Of a stretch of 5,024 bases of DNA, positions 1-5,024 are shown one piece after another (the first letter of the stretch is position 1; every line of letters starts with the position of its first letter). The notes beneath the pieces were generated by a model. That model was not told where the DNA came from and did not search any database. It worked only from the letters and a program-made list of their open reading frames with translations. The position numbers and the translations under genes were made by a program. Source of the stretch: Kiritimatiellia bacterium (GTDB lineage Bacteria; Verrucomicrobiota; Kiritimatiellia; UBA8416; JAIOPI01); NCBI GenBank assembly GCA_028822745.1, contig JAPKCZ010000202.1, positions 1-5,024 on the forward strand. Reading direction: 5' to 3'.

Positions 1-56
1 ATCGGGTCGTTTTTAGCCTTCTTCGGCTTCCTGTTGTAGGTTATCCCCAATCGCAT
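1..56 (-). CDS. Possible 5' end of a gene reading off the left edge (ATP-grasp/D-Ala-D-Ala ligase-like start, tentative)
   Basis: On the minus strand an ATG at 56-54 opens a frame with no stop to the window edge, giving 18 residues: MRLGITYNRKPKKAKNDP. An in-frame GTG lies five codons upstream, and an in-frame TAA a few codons before that bounds the start. The opening M-R-L-G-I-T-Y-N resembles the first beta strand of D-alanine-D-alanine ligase-like ATP-grasp proteins, but 18 residues cannot establish this. No good Shine-Dalgarno is visible before the ATG. If real, the gene is divergent from transketolase and shares the 57-134 gap with it. The alternative is that 1-39 on the plus strand is the hydrophobic C-terminal end of an upstream gene (IGSFLAFFGFLL, then TAG). 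Both readings are weak. Confidence 0.35.
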   Translation of the reverse strand, partial: MRLGITYNRKPKKAKNDP

Positions 57-118
57 GCTCGACAGCGACACGGCTTTGTGGGATGTTTACCGACTCAAAT
101 CACCGCTTTTGACACCTC

Positions 119-126
119 TTAAGGAG
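119..126 (+). promoter_or_regulatory. Ribosome binding site of transketolase
   Basis: TTAAGGAG lies 8 bases before the ATG at 135, an ideal Shine-Dalgarno distance. It overlaps the in-frame GTG at 126, so that GTG cannot be the real start; the ATG at 135 is chosen. Confidence 0.85.
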
Positions 127-134
127 TGCTTTTA

Positions 135-2141
135 ATGCCCAAGAAAACCAGTGCCGAAGATCTCGCCAAAGCCGCAACCATTATTCGCGGGCTTTCCATG
201 GATGGTGTACAAGCTGCTAATTCGGGTCATCCGGGTATGCCGATGGGTATGGCCGACGTGGCGGCAACCTTGTGGCTAAATTACCTCAATCATTGCCCGG
301 ATGACGCCGAATGGCCTGATCGCGACCGCTTTGTGTTGTCGGCGGGCCACGGCTCCATGCTGCTGTACAGTCTGTTGCACCTGTCTGGCTATGCCCTGAG
401 TCTTGACGACCTGCAGAATTTCCGTCAGTGGGACTCGGCCACTCCAGGGCATCCTGAATATGGCGACACCATCGGCGTTGACACGACCACGGGTCCGCTG
501 GGGCAGGGGTGCGCCAACGCGGCAGGTTTCGCCCTCGCCGAGCGCATGCTCGCCTCACGTTTCAACAGCGACGCGCATACCCTCGTTGATCACTACACCT
601 ACGCCATCGCTGGTGACGGTTGCCTCATGGAGGGCATCAGCCACGAAGCCTGTTCACTGGCTGGCCATCTCGGCCTTGAGCGCCTGATCTTGTTCTATGA
701 CAGTAATCACATCACGATTGACGGCTCCATCGATCTGTCGTGCAGCGATAATGTCAAACGCCGCTTCCAAGGCTACAACTGGAACGTGATCGAAATTGAC
801 GGTCACGATTTCGAACAGATCGATAAGGCCATCCGCAAGGCGCGTCGCCCTACCGGTAAGCCCACGATTATTGTCTGCGATACCAAAATTGGTTTCGGTA
901 GCCCGAACAAGGTCGGTACCTCGTCTGCGCATGGTGAACCGCTGGGTGTAGACGAAGTGGCTGCCTCCAAGGCGCAACTTGGTTTGCCCGTCGACCAGAC
1001 GTTCTACGTCAGTGACGAGGTGCGCGAATTGTTTGATACACGCAAACGTTCCCTCAAGCGCAGCTACAACAAGTGGCAGCGCGCTCGCAAAGCGTTCGCT
1101 GAAGCAGAGCCGGAGAAGTCGCAGGCATGGGAAGATGGCCTAGCGCTGGCGATGCCCGAAGATCTGGAAGCCAGAATGCCTGAGTTTGCGGTGGATAAGG
1201 CCGTCGCCACACGTTCAGCATCCGGCGATACGATGCAGAGCATTGCCGAAGCACTTCCGTATTTTGTGGGCGGTTCCGCGGATCTCGCGGCCAGCAACAA
1301 AAACACCTTGAAGGGTGGCGGCGATGTCAGTCCGGGCTCTTATGCGGGGCGCAATATCAATTTTGGGATTCGCGAGCATGCCATGTGTTCCATGTTGAAC
1401 GGTATGAGTCTGCATGGCGGTCTACGCGTCTTTGGTGCAACATTCTTTGTCTTCCTTGATTATTGTCGTCCTGCCGTTCGTTTGGCCGCGATCATGAAGC
1501 AACCTGTCGTGTATGTGTTCACGCACGACAGTGTGTTCCTCGGCGAAGACGGACCGACGCATCAGCCTATCGAACATCTGGCCATGCTTCGTGCAACGCC
1601 CAACGTGACGGTATTGCGTCCGGCGGATGCAACGGAAACATCTGCTGCATGGGTCGCTGCGCTCAAAAACACGACAGGCCCAACGCTGTTGGCGCTTTCG
1701 CGTCAGAACCTGAAAACACTGGACCGCACGGTTTACCCTGCGGCGTCCAATGTTGAAAAGGGAGCCTACGTGTTGTGGGAAAGCAGCCCAGAATCAACAC
1801 CGGACGTCATTCTGATGGCCTCAGGTTCCGAAGTGGAACTGATCTTGGATTCAGCCCAGGACCTGGCAGACACGGTCAACGTGCGTGTGGTCAGCTTCCC
1901 GTCTTGGGAACTGTTCGAAGCGCAGTCAGAGCCGTATAAGGAAAGTGTGCTGCTAAGTGCTTGTACACGTCGCCTGGCTGTTGAAGCGGGTTGCTCGTTT
2001 GGCTGGGAGCGCTATGTGGGACCTGAAGGAAAAACCATTTGCATTGACCGTTTCGGCGCATCGGCGCCCTACAAGTCGCTGGCGCAAGAATTCGGATTCA
2101 CGGTGCAGTCGGTCATTGCGACCGTCCGCGCCATGATGTAG
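135..2141 (+). CDS. tkt: Transketolase
   Basis: Thiamine-diphosphate and Mg-dependent cytoplasmic enzyme of the non-oxidative pentose phosphate pathway. It moves two-carbon ketol units between sugar phosphates (xylulose-5-P, ribose-5-P, erythrose-4-P, fructose-6-P). The product is 668 residues, the usual full length. Seen in order: SGHPG at 30-34 and GHGS at 71-74 (substrate and cofactor histidines); TTGPLGQG at 118-125; the ThDP/Mg motif from GDG 160-162 (Asp161) to Asn191; GFGSPNK at 253-259 and His267; the pyrimidine domain with GGSADLA at 379-385; the catalytic Glu414 in GIREHAM; THDS at 463-466; GEDGPTHQP at 470-478; substrate Arg523 in LSRQN; and a C-terminal domain with VEAG at 616-619. 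The GIREHAM form, with F-V-F-L-D-Y after it, differs from the E. coli GVREFGM form. MurA follows after 12 bases, so this is probably the first gene of an operon. Confidence 0.97.
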   Translation: MPKKTSAEDLAKAATIIRGLSMDGVQAANSGHPGMPMGMADVAATLWLNYLNHCPDDAEWPDRDRFVLSAGHGSMLLYSLLHLSGYALSLDDLQNFRQWDSATPGHPEYGDTIGVDTTTGPLGQGCANAAGFALAERMLASRFNSDAHTLVDHYTYAIAGDGCLMEGISHEACSLAGHLGLERLILFYDSNHITIDGSIDLSCSDNVKRRFQGYNWNVIEIDGHDFEQIDKAIRKARRPTGKPTIIVCDTKIGFGSPNKVGTSSAHGEPLGVDEVAASKAQLGLPVDQTFYVSDEVRELFDTRKRSLKRSYNKWQRARKAFAEAEPEKSQAWEDGLALAMPEDLEARMPEFAVDKAVATRSASGDTMQSIAEALPYFVGGSADLAASNKNTLKGGGDVSPGSYAGRNINFGIREHAMCSMLNGMSLHGGLRVFGATFFVFLDYCRPAVRLAAIMKQPVVYVFTHDSVFLGEDGPTHQPIEHLAMLRATPNVTVLRPADATETSAAWVAALKNTTGPTLLALSRQNLKTLDRTVYPAASNVEKGAYVLWESSPESTPDVILMASGSEVELILDSAQDLADTVNVRVVSFPSWELFEAQSEPYKESVLLSACTRRLAVEAGCSFGWERYVGPEGKTICIDRFGASAPYKSLAQEFGFTVQSVIATVRAMM

Positions 2142-2143
2142 AC

Positions 2144-2148
2144 AGGGG
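2144..2148 (+). promoter_or_regulatory. Weak ribosome binding site of murA
   Basis: AGGGG lies 5 bases before the ATG at 2154, within the 12-base gap after the tkt stop. It is short and close, so murA translation may depend partly on ribosomes finishing tkt. No room exists for a separate promoter in the gap. Confidence 0.5.
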
Positions 2149-2153
2149 CGCCG

Positions 2154-3431
2154 ATGGCTCGTTTCATCATTCGCGGAGGTCGCCGCATCAGTGGTCGGCA
2201 TCGTGCGCTGGGCAACAAAAATGCGGCCCTGCCCATGCTTGTCGCGTCGCTGCTCACCGACGAGCCTGTGACGCTAACCAATCTGCCGCGCATCAAGGAC
2301 GTTCACACGACTCTCGAAATGTTGAGTGAGCTCGGGGTGACGGTTTCGTTGCGCGGGCACACGGTGACGTTGCAGGCCAACCGTGTCCGCAAGCGGCGCG
2401 TGTCTGCAGAACTATGCAGCCGCGTCCGCTCGGCGATTCTGTTGTCCGGCCCAATGGCGGCGCGTTTCGGTTGGGTTCAGTTGCACCCGCCCGGGGGGGA
2501 CTTGATTGGTCGTCGACCGATCGACACACACATTCGTGCACTTGAGGCACTTGGCATTAAGGTCGACGATCGAGGTTCCTATCGCTTTGAATGTAAAAAG
2601 CTCCGCGGTGCGGACATTTTGCTCGAAGAGGCTAGTGTCACCGCGACAGAAAACGTGGTCATGGCGGCCGTTCTCGCCGAAGGGCGTACAACCATTTTCA
2701 ATGCCGCCTGTGAGCCGCATGTGCAAGACCTCTGCAACATGCTCAATAGCATGGGGGCGCAAATTACGGGCGTCGGAACAAATCTGATCGCGGTGGAAGG
2801 GGTGACTACTTTAGGTGGTGGTCGCTTCGAGATTCCCGCCGACCACATCGAATCCGCAAGTTTTATGGCTGCCGCGACCCTGACCGGTGGCGAGTTGACC
2901 ATCGAACGTGCGCCCACGTCACAATTTGAGATCATATCGCGCCCGCTTGAGAAAATTGGTGTGAACTGGTCGGCGCGCGATGGTCAACTCCATGTGCCTG
3001 CATCGCAGCCTTTGGCTGTTCGCAACGACTATGGCGCAGCTATCCCGCGCATCGAAGATGGAACATGGCCCAGTTTTCCGTCCGATTTGATGAGTGTGGC
3101 TCTGGTCATGGCGACTCAGGCAGAAGGAACAGTCCTGTTTTTCGAAAAAATGTTCGAAAGCCGGCTCTATTTTGTGGATCGGCTCATCAGCATGGGCGCT
3201 CGCATCGTGCAATGCGATCCACACCGCGTCATCGTATCGGGCCCCGCGCCGCTACGCGGTACGCATTTGGCTAGCCCTGATATTCGTGCCGGCATGGCGC
3301 TGATTCTGGCCGCCTTGTGCGCCAAAGGAGAGAGCGTCATCGACAACGTGGACGCTGTCGATCGCGGATACGAAAACATCGAGAAGAAGTTACGTGCGCT
3401 TGGCGCGGACATAGAGCGTAAAAACGATTAG
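2154..3431 (+). CDS. murA: UDP-N-acetylglucosamine 1-carboxyvinyltransferase (MurA), Asp-type active site
   Basis: First committed step of peptidoglycan synthesis: cytoplasmic transfer of enolpyruvate from PEP to UDP-GlcNAc. It has 425 residues, the normal MurA size, with the EPSP-synthase-like double fold. Visible conserved parts: Lys22-Asn23 in NKNAALP; KDVHTT near 48-53; Arg92 (E. coli Arg91); the active-site loop PGGDLIGRRPID at 113-124 with Arg121 (E. coli Arg120); PADHIE at 228-233; WPSFPSD at 305-311 with Asp311 (E. coli Asp305); FESR at 334-337; CDPHR at 354-358; DIRAG at 376-380; and DRGYE at 403-407 with Arg404 (E. coli Arg397). Asp116 stands where most MurA proteins have the catalytic Cys115, the residue alkylated by fosfomycin. 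Mycobacterial and chlamydial MurA have the same Asp and are intrinsically fosfomycin-insensitive. The PADHIE, FESRLYF and CDPHR segments recall the divergent MurA clade of Bacteroidota and related groups. It is most likely co-transcribed with tkt. Confidence 0.95.
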   Translation: MARFIIRGGRRISGRHRALGNKNAALPMLVASLLTDEPVTLTNLPRIKDVHTTLEMLSELGVTVSLRGHTVTLQANRVRKRRVSAELCSRVRSAILLSGPMAARFGWVQLHPPGGDLIGRRPIDTHIRALEALGIKVDDRGSYRFECKKLRGADILLEEASVTATENVVMAAVLAEGRTTIFNAACEPHVQDLCNMLNSMGAQITGVGTNLIAVEGVTTLGGGRFEIPADHIESASFMAAATLTGGELTIERAPTSQFEIISRPLEKIGVNWSARDGQLHVPASQPLAVRNDYGAAIPRIEDGTWPSFPSDLMSVALVMATQAEGTVLFFEKMFESRLYFVDRLISMGARIVQCDPHRVIVSGPAPLRGTHLASPDIRAGMALILAALCAKGESVIDNVDAVDRGYENIEKKLRALGADIERKND

Positions 3432-3441
3432 TCGCTTTTGC

Positions 3442-3533
3442 ATGCCTAGCCTGATCTCTTCACCAATACGCCCTTGATTTGACGCAATCTATGCATTCGC
3501 GTCACGACGTTGATGAATAGATCAGGCTAGCAT
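3442..3533. repeat. 92-base imperfect palindrome between convergent genes
   Basis: The left arm 3442-3457 (ATGCCTAGCCTGATCT) and right arm 3519-3533 (AGATCAGGCTAGCAT) form 15 base pairs with one bulged C; 12 of these are uninterrupted (3446-3457 with 3519-3530). After a 1x1 mismatch the pairing continues with TTCACCAA (3459-3466) against TTGATGAA (3510-3517), 7 of 8 matched. Inside sits a smaller hairpin at 3481-3503 (GACGC/GCGTC plus AAT/ATT around a bulged C). The whole block can fold as one long rod in DNA or in RNA from either strand. It fills most of the gap between murA and the convergent gene. No T-tract follows either arm, so it is not a classic intrinsic terminator. It could still end or protect both transcripts, or be a REP- or MITE-like element. 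Confidence 0.75.
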
Positions 3534-3538
3534 TCGCG
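3493..3538 (+). repeat. 9-base direct repeat GCATTCGCG
   Basis: GCATTCGCG occurs at 3493-3501 and again at 3530-3538, 37 bases apart. The first copy lies in the inner hairpin of the palindrome and the second spans its right end. This may reflect how the element formed or may be chance. Confidence 0.4.
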
Positions 3539-3545
3539 GGCGTGC

Positions 3546-4154
3546 CTATTTGGATACAGGTTGCGGCGCGTCATCTGTAGCGCTGGCTCGTTTTTTGGCC
3601 GGCCCTCTGTCGCGATCGTGTGGGCCCCGCTTCTGCGTGAACTCGCTCCGTCGGCGCTGCATCATCTCGCGGATCTGGATGCGTTGCTTTTTGGTCAAGA
3701 TCTTGTGGTTGGCCATCAGGACACGCATCTCAATCTTGGCCAACTCTGTGCGGACCTTGCCCGTGGCTTCAACCGCATCCATCAATTCTTCTTCGTTGAT
3801 CTCGTCGGCTGTGAGCAGTTTGGCTTGGCTCATGGCGGTGTCATGGAGCTGACTTTTTAAGGCTTTACGTTCGGCCGCAAGGCGCTGCATCACCCCTTTG
3901 AGCTGTTTGCGTTGGTCATCACTGAGGTCGAGCGCCTTCGCGACACGTTCATTTCTGAGCATATGCGTCATAAAACCGTCACCACCACCATGCATGCCGC
4001 GTCCGCGTTGCATGCGGTTGGGCTGGGCGTGCTCACGCAGTTCTCGCCGCGTTTCATCTGAACGCGGGGCCTCATTGGCGTGATCCTGTTGCGCGAGGGC
4101 GAAAGATGCGAACCCCAGCATGATGGTAAAACTTAGTATGAAGAAATCTTTCAT
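3546..4154 (-). CDS. Spy/CpxP-like periplasmic protein with LTxxQ motifs
   Basis: The product has 202 residues from the ATG at 4154-4152. This start is preferred over the in-frame ATG at 4202 because it places a clean signal peptide at the N-terminus (M-K-D, hydrophobic core 4-20, ALA-QQ cleavage after Ala21) and has an SD, AGAGAGGA, 9 bases upstream. The mature protein has a low-complexity Arg/His/Gly/Met segment (about 37-66). A long helical region follows with two LTxxQ-type motifs, LSDDQ at 77-81 and LTKKQ at 153-157, about 76 residues apart. This is the signature of the Spy/CpxP/zinc-resistance-associated group of cradle-shaped periplasmic chaperones and stress sensors. The C-terminal tail (about 167-202) is basic and probably disordered. 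No cysteines are present in the mature chain. A His/Met-rich stretch could bind metal (inference). It converges on murA and diverges from the porin-like gene. The family is fairly sure; the exact role is unknown. Confidence 0.85.
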   Translation of the reverse strand: MKDFFILSFTIMLGFASFALAQQDHANEAPRSDETRRELREHAQPNRMQRGRGMHGGGDGFMTHMLRNERVAKALDLSDDQRKQLKGVMQRLAAERKALKSQLHDTAMSQAKLLTADEINEEELMDAVEATGKVRTELAKIEMRVLMANHKILTKKQRIQIREMMQRRRSEFTQKRGPHDRDRGPAKKRASATDDAPQPVSK

Positions 4155-4163
4155 GTGTGCTGA

Positions 4164-4171
4164 TCCTCTCT
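4164..4171 (-). promoter_or_regulatory. Ribosome binding site of the Spy-like gene
   Basis: On the minus strand AGAGAGGA sits 9 bases before the ATG at 4154. It decides the start in favour of this ATG over the one at 4202, which would place 16 polar residues before the signal peptide. Confidence 0.7.
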
Positions 4172-4210
4172 TTGGGTTGGTCTCGTACATACAACGCAAC
4201 ATACCGAGTG

Positions 4211-4219
4211 ATTATTGCA
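4211..4219 (-). promoter_or_regulatory. Candidate extended -10 promoter of the Spy-like gene
   Basis: Minus strand TGCAATAAT: an AATAAT hexamer (5 of 6 to TATAAT) directly preceded by TGC, the extended -10 form. No good -35 is present (TAGTCC at 17-base spacing), as in promoters that rely on the extended -10 or an activator. It would give a 5' leader of roughly 50 bases. Confidence 0.4.
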
Positions 4220-4223
4220 CGCT

Positions 4224-4248
4224 GACTGAATTTGGACTAATTCACGTC
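4224..4248. promoter_or_regulatory. Bulged inverted repeat over the -35 region, candidate operator
   Basis: GACTGAATT (4224-4232) and AATTCACGTC (4239-4248) pair over 9 positions with one bulged C (4245) and a 6-base centre TGGACT. It can also be read as two GACT half sites (4224 and 4235) 11 bases apart, about one helical turn. It covers the position of the -35 box for the candidate promoter at 4211-4219, as expected of a regulator site. The regulator is unknown. Confidence 0.4.
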
Positions 4249-4364
4249 ATATTTTGCTGTGTATTTGGTGTGTTTTTCTGGCTGTTTGGGAAAAATCCCC
4301 TAATTTAGACCAAAAGTAGTCATTTTTCGCCTGTTAATAACTTAACAAAAGTTAAACAAATTTG

Positions 4365-4392
4365 TGGACAATTATCCCAGATGTGGTAGAAA
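4365..4392 (+). promoter_or_regulatory. Candidate promoter of the porin-like gene
   Basis: TGGACA (4365-4370; 5 of 6 to TTGACA) and TAGAAA (4387-4392; 4 of 6 to TATAAT) are separated by 16 bases in AT-rich DNA. The palindrome ATTTGCAAAT (4392-4401) abuts the -10. It would leave a leader of about 75 bases. The match is moderate, and other start sites are possible. Confidence 0.35.
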
Positions 4393-4416
4393 TTTGCAAA
4401 TGCCACACTATGCCTA

Positions 4417-4434
4417 GTTGTTAATAAGAACAAC
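4417..4434 (+). promoter_or_regulatory. Leader inverted repeat GTTGTT/AACAAC
   Basis: Perfect 6-base arms GTTGTT (4417-4422) and AACAAC (4429-4434) surround AATAAG, 40 bases before the start codon. It could be a weak leader hairpin or a protein-binding site. There is only one G-C pair in each half-turn, so RNA stability would be low. Confidence 0.35.
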
Positions 4435-4456
4435 CTGTTAAGCATGGTTTGGCCCC

Positions 4457-4464
4457 AAGGAGGT
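4457..4464 (+). promoter_or_regulatory. Strong ribosome binding site of the porin-like gene
   Basis: AAGGAGGT, a full complement to the 16S rRNA anti-SD, lies 9 bases before the ATG at 4474. Such a strong site fits a highly made envelope protein and fixes the start. Confidence 0.85.
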
Positions 4465-4473
4465 CACGTAGAC

Positions 4474-5024
4474 ATGGATAACAAAGTAAAGGTAGCCATT
4501 GCTGGCGTAACTTCAGCAGTGGCATTTATGATGGTGCCAACGGCGACGCTGGCGGCCGAAGCAAGTCTAGACGCGGCTGTTTATTCCGCTTACGACTGGC
4601 GCGGACAAGTGCTTAACGACGAAGCGGTCCTGCAACCGTCGATCGATGTCTCCAGTGACAACGGTCTGACGGTGAATGTTTGGGGCAACTTCGATTTGAC
4701 CGACAGTGTCGGTGATTCCGAGGAGTTCTCAGAAGTGGACATCACGGTATCTTACGACCTGGACCTGGGCGAAAATGCGCTTGGCGCACAGATTGGTCTT
4801 ATCGAGTACTTGTTCCCCAAAGAAGATGATGTCGCTGACGCTGATACGCGTGAAATCTTCGTGGGACTGAGTGAAACAGTGGGTGAGTTTGATCTCTCCT
4901 TAACTGCGTACTTGGACATCGATGAAGTTGATGGTGCTTACATCAACGCAGCCGTTGAGCATGCACTCAGCGTTGGCGAAGAAATCGGCCTCGTGGCTGG
5001 TGCATCTGTCGCTTTCGCAACGTC
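4474..5024 (+). CDS. Secreted, probably outer-membrane beta-barrel (porin-like) protein, 3' end cut by window
   Basis: The frame is open from the ATG at 4474 to the window edge (183 residues visible, no stop). The N-terminus is a Sec signal peptide: basic MDNKVKV, hydrophobic 8-22, and cleavage near TLA-AEA after Ala27. The mature part begins with alternating strands: SLDAAVYSAYDWRG at 31-44, LQPSIDVS at 53-60, LTVNVWGNFD at 65-74, EVDITVSYDLDLG at 87-99. It goes on with repeated short strands rich in acidic turns and aromatic residues, as in barrel proteins. The tyrosine-x-W-R-G motif followed by an 'L-Q-P' strand and V-W-G-N-F-D resembles the TorF-like/Gcw_chp group of putative porins; this is recall, not a search. 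No cysteine is visible. The strong SD suggests abundant expression. It is divergent from the Spy-like gene. A barrel is likely; the substrate is unknown. Confidence 0.8.
   Translation, partial: MDNKVKVAIAGVTSAVAFMMVPTATLAAEASLDAAVYSAYDWRGQVLNDEAVLQPSIDVSSDNGLTVNVWGNFDLTDSVGDSEEFSEVDITVSYDLDLGENALGAQIGLIEYLFPKEDDVADADTREIFVGLSETVGEFDLSLTAYLDIDEVDGAYINAAVEHALSVGEEIGLVAGASVAFAT

Larger units (their letters stand above)
4155..4473. other. AT-rich divergent intergenic region, 319 bases
   Basis: No convincing gene lies here; the short open frame covering 4120-4308 on the plus strand overlaps the start of the Spy-like gene and has no family features. The region contains the control signals of both flanking genes: a candidate promoter and a bulged inverted repeat near the Spy-like gene, a GGGAAAAATCCC palindrome at 4288-4299, an inverted repeat TAACTT/AAGTTA at 4338-4354, the perfect palindrome ATTTGCAAAT at 4392-4401, and GTTGTT/AACAAC at 4417-4434. 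TGTTAA appears at 4332, 4419 and 4436. Confidence 0.7.

Noticed and set aside
109..114. TTGACA before tkt as a -35 box
   Set aside because: The matching -10 would fall on the start codon at about 132-137, so it cannot drive normal tkt expression.
286..3412. Many overlapping open frames within tkt and murA
   Set aside because: They are out-of-frame or antisense shadows of two well-supported genes, with arginine/alanine-rich composition and no motifs.
3442..3533. Reading the palindrome as a classic Rho-independent terminator
   Set aside because: No T-tract follows either arm and the outer arms are 61 bases apart.
3442..3533. Reading the palindrome as a recent MITE insertion with a target-site duplication
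   Set aside because: No direct duplication of flanking bases abuts both ends; TCGC at 3432 and 3534 is not adjacent on the left side.
3550..3860. Two plus-strand open frames of about 100 residues
   Set aside because: They lie antisense inside the Spy-like gene, which has a signal peptide, SD and family motifs; the plus-strand products show none.
4288..4299. GGGAAAAATCCC as a specific operator
   Set aside because: A four-base-arm palindrome in AT-rich DNA is expected by chance; no second copy was seen.
4120..4308. Plus-strand open frame of 62 residues with a hydrophobic end
   Set aside because: It overlaps the start of the Spy-like gene on the other strand and has no Shine-Dalgarno or family features. 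The hydrophobic C-terminal part comes from T-rich intergenic DNA.

Overview
The window holds three complete protein genes, one gene cut by the right edge and probably one cut by the left edge. Base composition is moderately GC-rich in the genes and clearly AT-rich in the 4155-4473 intergenic region. It looks like chromosomal housekeeping and cell-envelope DNA from a diderm (Gram-negative) bacterium, because it encodes a Sec-exported periplasmic Spy/CpxP-like protein and a secreted protein resembling the start of an outer-membrane barrel. The transketolase is of the type with a GIREHAM catalytic segment rather than the enterobacterial one. The MurA belongs to a divergent clade with Asp at the usual catalytic Cys position. 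The barrel-like protein recalls porin-like families common in the Planctomycetota-Verrucomicrobiota-Chlamydiota group. I lean to that group (Kiritimatiellota/Lentisphaerota-like), but this is recall-based inference and not a firm placement.

Layout. Positions 1-56 (minus) hold a short N-terminal stretch of what may be a gene reading leftward. Positions 135-2141 (plus) hold transketolase, with a strong Shine-Dalgarno. Twelve bases later, 2154-3431 (plus) holds murA, almost certainly in the same transcript. Positions 3432-3545 separate murA from a convergent gene and contain a long imperfect palindrome (3442-3533) that can fold into one extended hairpin. Positions 3546-4154 (minus) hold a Spy/CpxP-like periplasmic protein with a signal peptide and two LTxxQ-type motifs. 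A 319-base AT-rich divergent intergenic region with several small inverted repeats and candidate promoters follows. From 4474 (plus) a secreted, probably outer-membrane, beta-barrel protein starts behind a perfect AAGGAGGT and runs off the window.

How the genes fit together. Transketolase makes and consumes sugar phosphates, including fructose-6-phosphate, the precursor of UDP-GlcNAc. MurA commits UDP-GlcNAc to peptidoglycan using phosphoenolpyruvate. The tkt-murA pairing therefore links central carbon flow to wall synthesis, though a regulatory meaning is inference. The second half is an envelope pair: a periplasmic chaperone-like protein divergent from an outer-membrane protein, a natural arrangement for shared regulation.

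I do not see a clearly new multi-gene system. The items most worth a second look are the 92-base palindromic element at 3442-3533, the Asp-type MurA active site, and the inverted repeat over the promoter of the Spy-like gene.
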